DNA of 64,000 bases from Choricystis sp. odSpoLacu1 (lineage: Eukaryota > Chlorophyta > Trebouxiophyceae): positions 124,001 through 188,000 of the forward strand of contig OY253657.1 of the NCBI GenBank assembly GCA_958009055.1. Direction: 5' to 3'. This document shows, piece by piece, positions 27,641 through 36,701 of this stretch; the first letter of the stretch is position 1; the number at the start of each line of letters is the position of its first letter. The notes beneath the pieces were generated by a model. It was not told the DNA's origin. It saw nothing but the letters and a program-made list of their open reading frames with translations, and ran no database searches. The position numbers were made by a program, and so were the translations under genes.

Positions 27641-29806
27641 ATGAACGCCCCACGCGCAGAGGACGCCGCCGCCGCGCTGGCCACCCTGCGCGTGGCCGAT
27701 CTGAAACGCGTGTGCCGCTTCGTGCGGTGCGGCGTCTCGGGCTCCAAAGCAGAGCTGGTGGACCGCCTCTTGGCCGCGCTGCACGGCCAGCCCGACCTGG
27801 CGGAGAGAACGGGTGCGTGGGGAGTGGGGGTGGGGGAGAGAAAAACGCACCGATTGACGTCTCCCCCGTTTGTGGACTCACCCACCCGCCCACACCACCC
27901 ACCAGCCCGCGCCGTCGTCTCCGTCACCTGCCTGGCCAACGGGCGGGCTGACCCCTTCGGCCTGGCGGTCGCCCTGGGTTACACGGCGGATGGCAGTCCG
28001 TTGCCGGCGACGCCGACGCCGACGCCCCCCGGCCGCACGCTCGCCGGCTCCCCCGCCCGCGCCCGCGCCACGCCCGCCTCCCCTGCAGCCGCCGCGCGTG
28101 CCGCCGAGGCACGCCGCGCGGAGGCACGCCGCGCGGCGGCAGCCGCGGCGGCCGCGTCCGAGGCGGCCCCGTCCGGCCGCGCCGCGTCGCCGCCGTTCAA
28201 CACGGCTGTCTCGTGTGTCTGCGGCTCGCGCGCGGACGCGGGGCCTGGCGCCATGCTCCAGTGCTCCACCTGCGGCGCCTGGCAACACGCTGCCTGCGTG
28301 GGCGTGGCGCGCGGGGAAGGGGGGGCGCCCGGGTATGCGTGCCCCTCCTGCGCGCTCACGTCCGCAGACGCGGCCTTCACCCCTGTGCCCGGCGTGCCAC
28401 TCCTTGCCCTCCGTCTCGCCCGCGCCCGCACCCCCTCCCACCCTCCGCCAGGAGCCAGGCACGGGGATGCGGCTGTCGCGGCCGACCTCACGTTCCGCAT
28501 CGACGCCAACACAGCCAACGAGCTGCGCGCGGGGCGGGTGTCGCTTCACGCGGCCTCCCTCCTCCTCGCCGACCCCGCCGGCCCCCGCGTCCACTGGCCC
28601 CGTCACGCGGACGTGCGCATCAACAACCTGCAGGTGGCGCCGTTCTCGCGCCAACCGTCGTCCGTGGCGGGGGCGGGGGTGAGAGACGCGCCGATCGACG
28701 CGACGCGCTACGTGCGCGCCGGCGTCAACCGCCTGCACGTGGGCGGCTTTGAGGCCCCCGACCGCGCCTTTGTCGCGATTCTGCGCACGGTGCGGCAGCG
28801 GTCGCATTCCGAGATGGTGGCCGCCATGGCGCCCCCGGAGAGAGTGGAGAGGGCGGTGGAGCGCGTGTCTCGCGCGGTGCGCGGCGGCGGGGGCGACGCG
28901 GACGACGACGACGACCTCCTCGTCTCCTCCGCCATCGTGTCGCTCAAGTGTCCACTCACGGGCGCCCGCCTCACCACCCCCACCCGCGTGGCGGGCGCGG
29001 GCGGCCTGCCCTGCTTCGACAGGGACGCGTTCATTTCCCTGGCAGCCCGCACGCGCAAGTGGGTCTGCCCCCTCACCCTGGCCCCCGCCCCCCTAGCCTC
29101 GCTGACCGTGGATGCGTATGTGTCGGCTGTCCTGGCGGAGCTCAAGGGAGAGCCTGATGTGGGGGAGGTGGAGGTGGGGCCCGACGCGCGCTGGCGGCGC
29201 TCGGGGCGGGGGGAGGGGGAGCCCTGGCGCAGCGTGCTGGAACCCGGGGGTGGTGTCGCTGCCGCCGCCACCGCGCCACCGCCCTCGGTCGTCGTCAAGC
29301 AGGAGGGCGGCGCGGTGGTGTTGGCGGCAGCGCCGTGTGCAGTCGCTGCCGCCGCCCCGCGCCGGCCCCCACCCCCCGCCGACGCGGACGCCCCCATCAT
29401 CATTCTGTCCGACTCGGACTCGGACGGTGGTGGTGGCGCCCGCCCGCCGCCGGCTCGCCGGCCGCGCACCGCGCCCGCAGCCCGCAGTGCTGCACCCCCC
29501 CCGCCGCCGCCGCGGCGCCCCACCGGCATCGTCATCCGCCTGCCCCAGCGCGCGCCGCCGCCGCAGGCGGCGCAGGCGGCACCGGCCCCGCCCCCACCGC
29601 ACCGGGCTGCATGGTCGGCGTCCCAAGCCGTGGCCGCCGCGGCTGCCGCCGCGTCGGCCGAGCGGCGCCTGCGCGGCAACCCCGACGCGGCGCAGAGACT
29701 CGTGCGGGCGGGCGTGCTGCCGCCGCCGGCCCAGGACGAGGCTGCGTGGGTGCTGGCGGTCAGGCTGGCGGACGCGGCCACAGGGCGCGGGGCGGGGGGT
29801 GAGTGA
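27641..29806 (+). CDS. SIZ/PIAS-type SUMO ligase homologue with degenerate SP-RING
   Basis: Exons 27641-27812 and 27906-29806 give 690 residues in the plant SIZ1 order. There is a SAP domain (LATLRVADLKRVCRFVRCG, SKAELVDRLLAAL, residues 10-50). A complete PHD finger (about 190-245) reads CVC, CSTCGAWQHAAC, CPSC. A PINIT-like part includes FRIDANTANELRAGRVSLHA and INNLQVAPFSRQPS. The SP-RING (about 400-460) runs SLKCPLTGARLTTP, PCFDRDAF, KWVCPLTLA and TVDAYVSAVL. An acidic SUMO-binding motif IIILSDSDSD lies near 555. SIZ1 couples SUMO from E2 to nuclear substrates. Here the C-x-H pair before CFD is replaced by Ala and Gly, and the CPxC pair is CPLT, so most SP-RING zinc ligands are missing. 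SUMO ligase activity is therefore doubtful. Confidence 0.82.
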   Translation: MNAPRAEDAAAALATLRVADLKRVCRFVRCGVSGSKAELVDRLLAALHGQPDLAERTGAWGVGVGERKTHRLTSPPFVDSPTRPHHPPARAVVSVTCLANGRADPFGLAVALGYTADGSPLPATPTPTPPGRTLAGSPARARATPASPAAAARAAEARRAEARRAAAAAAAASEAAPSGRAASPPFNTAVSCVCGSRADAGPGAMLQCSTCGAWQHAACVGVARGEGGAPGYACPSCALTSADAAFTPVPGVPLLALRLARARTPSHPPPGARHGDAAVAADLTFRIDANTANELRAGRVSLHAASLLLADPAGPRVHWPRHADVRINNLQVAPFSRQPSSVAGAGVRDAPIDATRYVRAGVNRLHVGGFEAPDRAFVAILRTVRQRSHSEMVAAMAPPERVERAVERVSRAVRGGGGDADDDDDLLVSSAIVSLKCPLTGARLTTPTRVAGAGGLPCFDRDAFISLAARTRKWVCPLTLAPAPLASLTVDAYVSAVLAELKGEPDVGEVEVGPDARWRRSGRGEGEPWRSVLEPGGGVAAAATAPPPSVVVKQEGGAVVLAAAPCAVAAAAPRRPPPPADADAPIIILSDSDSDGGGGARPPPARRPRTAPAARSAAPPPPPPRRPTGIVIRLPQRAPPPQAAQAAPAPPPPHRAAWSASQAVAAAAAAASAERRLRGNPDAAQRLVRAGVLPPPAQDEAAWVLAVRLADAATGRGAGGE

Positions 29807-29936
29807 AGGGAGAGAGTGAGGGTTTAGCTTGTGCTTTTCCTTGGTTTTTTGTTTTTCGCCCTGCCTTGTTCTTCGCTTTCTGAAAAGAAAACGCACACGC
29901 ACACGCACGTCCCTGTTTTTTTCACACAAACCACAT

Positions 29937-30741
29937 TCACTGCGCCGCCGCAATCGCGGACGCTGCGGCCGCGGCCAGGGGGTCGAGTTCACTCGCCAGC
30001 GCGCCGTACTGCGCAGCAGCAGCAGCCACGTCCCCCCTCCGCCCCGCCAGGGCGGCGTCCAGACCCGCGTGTTCTTCATCCAGGGCGGCCGCCACGCCCT
30101 CCAGGCGGGCGAGTTCCGCCGCTTTGGCGGCCACGCGGGCGGACCGCGCAGCGTCTTCGGGCGTCGGCCCCGCGCGCGCGGCGGCGGCCTCCGCGGCGGC
30201 CAGGCGGTCCACCAGGTTGGCTTCCTGACAGATTTCGTCGAATTCAGCCTGAGTGGTGGGGGAAAAGGAGGGTTAGTCGGTGTGTGTGTGTGGGGGGTGT
30301 TTTCGACACCCGCTCCACACGCTCTCCTTCTCTCTCTCTCACCTCGGCGTGCGCGCGCGTCGAGTGCAGCACCTGGCGGTACAGGTCGTGCAGGGCGACA
30401 CACACGTCCTCGTTGAACGCGGGGAAGCAGGCGCGGAAGTCCTGTGGAGGGGGTGAATGGAAGGGTGGGTACAACGCGCACGCGCGCGCGCGCGCGCGCG
30501 CGCGCGCATGGGGCGCGTGCCCCTCTCCCTCGCCTAGCGTTTGCCCGCGCTCCTTCTCGTCACACACACACGCACGCACGCCTCCCTGTCCACCCCCTAC
30601 CTCAAAATCTGCCGACGTCAGCGCCGCCCGCAGCGCGGCCGACAGCGCGCCGCGCAGGTTGGCCATGCGCGCACACCCGGCCGCCGTGGCGGCGGCCGCC
30701 ACGCGGGCGGGGGTGGGCGCGGGGGCGGGGGAAGCGTCCAT
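29937..30741 (-). CDS. kinetochore protein NNF1/PMF1-like (MIS12 complex)
   Basis: Exons 30741-30601, 30441-30343 and 30248-29937, all phase 0, give 183 residues. The order fits NNF1: a helix RMANLRGALSAALRAAL, then SADFEDFRACFPAFNEDV, VALHDLYRQVLHSTRAHAEAEFDEICQEANLVDRL, and a long Ala-rich coiled coil. The family consensus is a DF..cFP motif, an Arg-rich L..ly.q helix and an E-F..i..E.nl motif before the coiled coil, all visible here. NNF1 links inner centromere and outer kinetochore in the four-protein MIS12 complex. The coiled coil is Ala-rich, so the identification rests on the first 90 residues. Intron 1 contains a 29-bp alternating CG run. The gene is divergent from the next by 177 bp. 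Confidence 0.68.
30477..30506. repeat. alternating CG repeat in NNF1 intron 1
   Basis: About 14 uninterrupted CG dinucleotides after an ACGCACGCG start. Alternating CG tracts of this length readily adopt the Z-DNA form under supercoiling and are prone to length change. Confidence 0.8.
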
Positions 30742-30918
30742 GGCGGTTGTGTGTGGGTGAGTGGGGGAAGCGCCGCGGCGTCGGAGGAGAGAAACCGTGT
30801 GCGAAGAGTGGCAAAACTTTTTCAATGGACACACTGAAATCGAGTTTCTGCCCGCGCTGTGCCGCCCTCCTGCTGTGTGTGCGTGCGTTCGGCACGCGCA
30901 CACACACCACTCTCCTCA

Positions 30919-32118
30919 ATGCAGCTGGACCTGCCCCCTCCCGCCACCGCGGCCGTGCCCCTGGCGTCCGCGTGCGCGTTCCCCTTTCCCGCCCCCGCCC
31001 CCCCGCCCCCCTCCCTCCACGCCGCCCTGCCGCCGTCCGCCCTGGCCTCCCTGGCCTCACATTGCGTCAGCGGTCACGCCCTGGCCCGGGCCACCGCGCG
31101 GCTGGCGGCCGCCACCGCGGCTGCCGCGCTGGGCGGGCGGGCGGTGGCACCTGCCGCACGGCTGGAGCTGAGACCGAGGCCGCAGGATGAGGCAGAGGCT
31201 GGGGCGGTGGTGGCGGCGGCGGCCGCGGGACGCGTGCCGCGGCGCGTGGCGGCCGCGGTGGCGGTGCTTGGGGCGGCCGTGTCCCTGCCCGCCGCCGCCA
31301 CGGCCGCGTGCATCACGGCCGACCCTCGGACAGCGACGACGGCAGCACATGCCATTGCTGCTGCTTCTGTGGCCCGACCGGCCGGCGTGGGGTTGGCGAC
31401 AGCAGTGGCGGCAGATGCGCCCGCGCGCGCCGCGCTTGCAGCAGCAGCAGCCGACGCGCGAGCTGCTGCAGCCCTCGCAAACGCTCTAATCGACCTTCTG
31501 CTGCAGACTGGACATCCTGGTGTGTGGGGCGCAGCGTCCGCGGTGGCTGCCGCCGCGCCTCGGTGTGTTACCACAGTAGCGCACCCACTCACCACCCGCC
31601 TGGCCGGCCCCCCGCCCTGGCCGTGGCGGGCGCTGGCGTCTGTGGCTGTTTCTTTGGACGCAGCCTCTCTGTGGCGGTCTTTGGCGGTTGCTGCACCGGC
31701 AGTGCGTGGCGCGCTGGCCGCAGCGTGCCGCGGTGACGCCGACGCGCGCACGGCGGCGACGGTGGCGGCCGCCTTTTATGGTGGGCCGGGTGGTAAGGAT
31801 GCGAGTGATGTCGCTGCGTTTATTGAGGCGTCAGGAGAGGGGGCGGCGGCGGCTGCAAGGTGTGGCGGCGACGCTCTCTATGCCTGGGCAGTCGAAACAG
31901 CGGCCGCCGGCTGCCGCCCCGGCCGCGCCCCCCTGCTGGCCTGGCTGGCGGCCGTCGATCTTCCCCTGGCAGCAGCTGTGGCAGTGGTGGTGGACGCGCC
32001 TCACCAAGCGGCGTCTTTAGTGGCGACAGTCGAGAGCAGCGGCCGCGGGGGCGGCGGGTGGCGCGCGGCGGTGGCGGTCGCCGCGGGCGATGCGAGGCGG
32101 GAGCTGGGGTTGGATTAG
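30919..32118 (+). CDS. Ala-rich all-helical protein of unknown function
   Basis: An intronless 399-residue frame starting MQLDLPPP. I do not recognise it. It is made of many short Ala-rich helices, suggesting an alpha-solenoid (HEAT/ARM-like) fold, with less biased parts that support real coding: ALASLASHCVSGHALARATARL, ADARAAAALANALIDLLLQTGHPGVWGAASAVAAAAPRCV, WPWRALASVAVSLDAASLWRSLA, and GGDALYAWAVETAAAGC. No membrane helices or signal peptide stand out. The start lies 177 bp from the NNF1 start on the other strand, and RPT2 follows 272 bp downstream on the same strand. Confidence 0.5.
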   Translation: MQLDLPPPATAAVPLASACAFPFPAPAPPPPSLHAALPPSALASLASHCVSGHALARATARLAAATAAAALGGRAVAPAARLELRPRPQDEAEAGAVVAAAAAGRVPRRVAAAVAVLGAAVSLPAAATAACITADPRTATTAAHAIAAASVARPAGVGLATAVAADAPARAALAAAAADARAAAALANALIDLLLQTGHPGVWGAASAVAAAAPRCVTTVAHPLTTRLAGPPPWPWRALASVAVSLDAASLWRSLAVAAPAVRGALAAACRGDADARTAATVAAAFYGGPGGKDASDVAAFIEASGEGAAAAARCGGDALYAWAVETAAAGCRPGRAPLLAWLAAVDLPLAAAVAVVVDAPHQAASLVATVESSGRGGGGWRAAVAVAAGDARRELGLD

Positions 32119-32390
32119 TGTGCGTGTGTAGATGTTTCTGTCAGGCTGGTGTGTCGGCGTTTGGGCGTGTGCCTGAGGAAGAGTGAGGGCGGGTGGCGAG
32201 ACGACGAAGGAGAAAGAAAGAACGCGTCGCCCCGCTCACTCTTCCTCCTTCGATCGTGGAGAGGAGACCGCACGCCCACCCCCCCTTCACCGCGTGCCCG
32301 CGAGAGCGTGTTCTCGTCTCCGCTCCTCGCGCGCCCTCGCCGCGCACGGGTGTGAAAACAGAGAACCCCCACCCACCACACATCCACACC

Positions 32391-34060
32391 ATGGGCCAAG
32401 GCCAGTCCGGCGGCGCCGGCTTCCCCGGCCAGCCGCCCGACGGCGACAAAAAGGGGCAGGTGAGTGTGCTGAGGTGCTGTGTGCGTGACGGCGGCGCGGC
32501 CACGCCGCCCGCGAGAGAGGAGGGCCCGCGCGCTGTGCGTAACGCCGATGCGCGCGCTGTTTTTTCGCGCTGTGCCGGGGGGCTGGCGTCCGCGCCCCCC
32601 TCTCTCCCACACCCTGCGTGAGACAGACCCTGTGCATTTTGCCTGGCCTCCTTCCGAGGGTCAGTGAGCCAGGCGGCGTGGAAACAACGACGACGTCGCG
32701 CGGGGCGCGCATCGATGGGGGGGCGCGACCCTCTCTCACCTCTCTCTGACCCCCACTCCCACCCCCACACTCACACCCCAGGACAAGAAGAAAAAGTGGG
32801 AGCCCCCCGCCCCCCCCCCCCCGCGTCGGCCGCAAGCAGCGCCGCCGCGACGCTGGCGCGACCGGGCGCCTGCCCCCCATCACGCCCGCCGCCAAGTGCC
32901 GCCTGCGCCTGCTCAAGATCGAGCGCGTCAAGGACTGGCTGCTGATGGAACAGGAGTACGTGGGCGGGTGTGAAGCGGCGGCCGGGGGGGCTGCTGCCGC
33001 GGACGAGCGCGCGGACGCGGATGCCACCCGGGTCGACGACGTGCGTGGCTCCCCCCTCTCCGTCGGCACCCTGGAGGAGTTGGTGGACGAGACGCACGCC
33101 ATCGTGTCGTCGTCTGTGGGGCCCGAGTACTACGTTTCGATTCTGTCGTTTGTCGACCGCGGAGCGCTCGAGCCCGGGTGCACCGTCTTGCTCCACAACA
33201 AAGCCCTCGCCGTCGTCGGCGTCCTGGCCGACGACGCCGACCCCATGGTCGCCGTCATGAAGGTGGACAAGGCGCCCCTGGAAAGCTACGCGGATGTGGG
33301 CGGCCTGGAGGCTCAGGTGCAGGAGATCAAGGAGGCTGTCGAACTGCCGCTCACCCACCCCGAACTGTACGCGGACGTGGGGATCAACCCGCCCAAGGGC
33401 GTGATTCTGTACGGTGAGCCCGGCACAGGCAAAACCCTGCTCGCCAAAGCGGTGGCCAACTCGACGTCGGCCACGTTTTTGCGGGTGGTGGGGTCTGAGC
33501 TCATCCAAAAGTACCTCGGCGACGGCCCCAAACTCGTGCGCGAACTTTTCAAGGCGGCCGCCGAGCTCGCCCCCTCCATCGTCTTCATCGACGAAGTGGA
33601 CGCGATTGGCGCCAAGCGCTACGACTCCACGTCGGGCGGGGAGCGCGAGATCCAGAGGACGATGCTGGAGCTGTTGAACCAGATGGACGGGTTTGACGCG
33701 CTCGCGGATGTGAAGGTCATCATGGCGACCAACCGCATCGAAGCGCTCGACCCTGCCCTGATCCGCCCCGGCCGCATCGACCGCAAGATCGAGTTCCCCC
33801 TGCCCGACGCCAAGACCAAGCGCCGCATCTTTGGCATCCACACCAGCAAGATGACGCTGGCGGAGGACGTCAACCTGGAGGAGTTTGTGATGGCAAAGGA
33901 TGAACTGTCGGGCGCCGACGTGAAAGCTGTGTGCACGGAAGCCGGCCTGCTGGCGCTGCGGGAGCGGCGCATGCGGGTCACCCACACCGACTTCAAGAAG
34001 GCCAAGGAGAAGGTGCTGTACCGCAAGAGCGCGGGCGTGCCGGAAGGGTTGTACCTGTGA
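32391..34060 (+). CDS. RPT2: 26S proteasome regulatory ATPase RPT2
   Basis: One of six AAA ATPases in the base of the 19S particle. Exon 1 is 32391-32459, the intron 32460-32781, and exon 2 runs to 34060. The start MGQGQSGG keeps the N-myristoylation Gly2 typical of RPT2. After PPKGVILYG comes the Walker A in its plant form [16 protein letters not shown], then the pore loop [13 protein letters not shown], Walker [17 protein letters not shown], the [21 protein letters not shown], and [10 protein letters not shown], closest to land-plant RPT2. The C-terminal PEGLYL supplies the HbYX motif that opens the 20S gate. A 13-C run at 32810-32822 throws the frame off by one; removing one C restores the N-terminal sequence. 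This is most likely a sequence error in an essential gene. Confidence 0.93.
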
Positions 34061-34360
34061 GAAGAGGGTGGTGGTGTTTTTTTTCGAGAGAGAGCAAACG
34101 AGACTGCAGTGGGGGATCCGCCCTTTTTTCTCGCGCAAACGCACAACCTTTTTTCTGCACTTTTCATATTTTCCCCTGTCTCCAAACACAAAGCGTCGCG
34201 GGCCGCACGCGGCCGAAAAGCGGAGAGTGTGGGTGGTTTTGACGGCAGCGCGCGTTTTTGTTTTGTTTTTTCGTGTCTATTGCTTAAGGCCCCTCGTCTC
34301 TCTCTCGCTCTGCTCCCCCACACACACGATCCAAAACACACACACTGCCCTTTGTCTCAC
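34061..34360. other. 3' intergenic between convergent genes
   Basis: T-rich spacer with several T runs and ACACAC stretches. No gene seen. Confidence 0.5.
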
Positions 34361-35379
34361 TCACACGCCGTCATCCCCGCCCCGCCGCCTGTCGGACGGT
34401 TTCCTCGGGTCGGCGGGGGCACAGCACACAGCCAACGGGTAGAAGAAGGCGCCCAGGCCCAGCAGGGCGCCATACATGAAGCGGCCGGCTCCAGACGTGC
34501 ACCCCTCCCGCGACACGGGGACGTCGGGGGCTGTGTCGTACAGGTCATCCAGTTTGGCTTCAATCGATTTGGACGCGGATTCCAGCGCCGCTAGACTCGC
34601 GGTCTCTCGTTCATCCAGGGACGCTTTGGCCCGCTTCTTCAGCTTGGCGTACGAGTCGCGCGCGGAGCGGTAGTGGGTGGCGCGGACTGTGTGGGGGGGT
34701 GGGGGTGGGGAGGGTGAGTGAAAAAAAGAACCCTCTCCTCTTCTTCTCGCCCCCACCCACCACCCACCACGCACACCCGCCCAACACGCGCACCCGCCGG
34801 CCCCCACACCCGCTGCACCGTGGAGAGCGCGCCACCAACAAGCCCAGCCACTGTGATAACCAAATTGAACACAGGATTGTCCTTGGCTTGCAGCACGTTG
34901 CCGAGGCCGGTCAACCCCGTGACCCACGTTGCGAAAAAGACGCCGACGCCGAGGAGGGCCCCAATGCCGGCCAGCCCTTCATAAAAATCGTCGTGCGCGT
35001 TCTCAAAGATGCGCGCCACGTCGCGCAGGTGTTCCAGTTGGGTGACGGCGGCGGCACGCCTGGCGTCGTGGTCGGCAGCGCGGGCGGCGTCGGTGGGGGC
35101 GTGGTCTTTGGGGGGGGTGGAGGAGGGCGCGGCGGAGACAGGCGGTGCATCAGCCGCCGCGTACGGATCAGGCATCGCCTCCCCCGGTGTCACCGGTCTG
35201 GCCACGCTCACGCTGGCCGCCTCCGCGGCCAGGCCGTCAGCGGGGAGGAGGGGGGTGACCAGCGAGTCGGCGCCGACGGGGAGGAGCGGCGCGCGCGACG
35301 AGCGGCGGGTGAGGGTGGCGCCGCTGCCGACCGGGAGCGACGGCGCGCGTGAGGGCGGGCCAGGGTCGCCGTCGTCCAT
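34361..35379 (-). CDS. multi-helix membrane protein of unknown function
   Basis: Exons 35379-34794 and 34686-34361 (phase 1) give 303 residues. I do not recognise the family. The N-terminal 115 residues are polar and Pro/Ala-rich with an RR-SS-LLPVG repeat (LPVGSGATLTRRSSRAP, LPVGADS). A helix THLEHLRDVARIFENAHDDFYEGLAGI-like segment leads into two hydrophobic stretches (GALLGVGVFFATWVTGLTGLG and NPVFNLVITVAGLVGGAL). The C-terminal part has a charged helix (SARDSYAKLKKRAKASLDERETASLAALESASKSIEAKL) and a last membrane helix (FMYGALLGLGAFFYPLAVCCA). The donor GTGCGC is the only phase-compatible GT I found. It is divergent from BIN4 with 124 bp between start codons. Confidence 0.55.
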
Positions 35380-35503
35380 GGTTGGAGAGGGGAGGGGCGG
35401 CGGGATGAGAGAGAACAAACAAAAAGGAGTGCGCGCCGATTTTACGACGTCCAAAACCCATTGCCTCGAAAAAAGACGTGCCCCTGTGTGCCAAACCAAA
35501 ATC

Positions 35504-36568
35504 ATGGCCACCAGCAGCGATGATGACATGCCCCTGACTCGGCTGGCGCCAGCTGCAGCCCCGGCTGCCGCCACCGCCGCCCCCGCCGCGCCACGCGCGC
35601 CGACGGCGCGCGTGCTGCTGTCGTCCGACGGCTCGGACGGCGTCAGCCCGGTGCCCGACTGGATCAAGAGCGCGACGCTGACCAAGGTGAGGAGGGAGGA
35701 GGAGAGGGAGATGGAGGAGAAAGGCGCGCGGCGGTCCCCCCGTCTTTTCCATCAGATGCTCAATCAACCCTCCCCACACCCCCAGCCTCCCAAACCACCG
35801 CCCTCCGACTCGGACGACTCGTCCGACGGCCGCCCCCTGGCCCTGAAAGCCGAGTCGCTGCGCCGGTCGGGGGGAGGCGGGGCGGCGGCTGCCGCGCGCG
35901 CCGGCGCAGGCACGCCCGCCGTCACGTCGCCGGCTGGGAGCAAGCAGAAGACTGCTGCCTCCAAACGCACGCCGGCCAAGGCGAATGGATCCACTGCCAA
36001 GCCGTCCACCAAGCCCGGCGCCGCCGTCCTCCAGCTGGGGGCCGCCCCCGCGCTGGCCGCCCCGGCCGGAGAACTCCCCCTCGTCCTGCCCGACCGCCTC
36101 CCCCCCTCCAAACTCATTGTTGAACTGGAGGATGGCGGCACGGGGGGGCGCACCGACTTGACGGGGGATGCAGGCGTCGTGGGCAGAGTGTTGGTGGACT
36201 CGTCTGCAGACGGCGGGGGTGCCGTCCGCCTCGACCTCAAGGGCACCCTCTACGCCTCCACCCTCGTCCCCTGCATCGGCACCCTGGTCGTTGTCAACGT
36301 GACGGGGGACGCCGCGCGAGTGGAGGCAGTGGCGAGGTCGTACTGTGTGCTGACCCCAGAGTCCGGGGGCGGCGACGACGACGGCCGCGGCGACCTGTTT
36401 GCGGGGGACGACGATGATGACGGTGGCTACGAGCCCGTGGCAGTGACGCAGGCGGCTGCAGCTGACGGCGGTGGCGGCGGCGTGGCCAAGCGGGGTGCGA
36501 AGCGGGGGCCACGCGCGGCGCCGGGAAAAGGGCGCGGGCGCGGGCGCGGCAAAAAGGCGAAACGGTGA
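35504..36568 (+). CDS. BIN4: BIN4-like topoisomerase VI complex protein
   Basis: Exons 35504-35686 and 35786-36568 give 321 residues. The core (about residues 155-250) follows plant BIN4/MIDGET: LPLVLPDRLPPSKLIVELED, then DLTGDAGVVGRVLV, LDLKGTLYASTLVPCIGTLVVVNV, and ARVEAVARSYCVLTPES. Flanks are Ser/Asp-rich (SDSDDSSDG, GDDDDDGG), and the tail ends in a basic GKGRGRGRGKKAKR stretch suited to DNA contact. In Arabidopsis BIN4 is part of the plant topoisomerase VI complex needed for endoreduplication and DNA-damage-free growth in the nucleus. The N-terminal VPDWIKSATLT also resembles the plant protein. Similarity was judged from memory of the family, without a search. Confidence 0.75.
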   Translation: MATSSDDDMPLTRLAPAAAPAAATAAPAAPRAPTARVLLSSDGSDGVSPVPDWIKSATLTKVRREEEREMEEKGARRSPRLFHQMLNQPSPHPQPPKPPPSDSDDSSDGRPLALKAESLRRSGGGGAAAAARAGAGTPAVTSPAGSKQKTAASKRTPAKANGSTAKPSTKPGAAVLQLGAAPALAAPAGELPLVLPDRLPPSKLIVELEDGGTGGRTDLTGDAGVVGRVLVDSSADGGGAVRLDLKGTLYASTLVPCIGTLVVVNVTGDAARVEAVARSYCVLTPESGGGDDDGRGDLFAGDDDDDGGYEPVAVTQAAAADGGGGGVAKRGAKRGPRAAPGKGRGRGRGKKAKR

Positions 36569-36701
36569 TTGAGAGAGAGAGAGAGGGTTGGTGCGCACGC
36601 GCACAGTATTCAGACAGCGGTCTTTCTAGTCAAACTTTGTTATACAACACTCGCAAACACAGCGAATCAAAAACAGATGAAAACGAACAAAACACAAAAC
36701 G

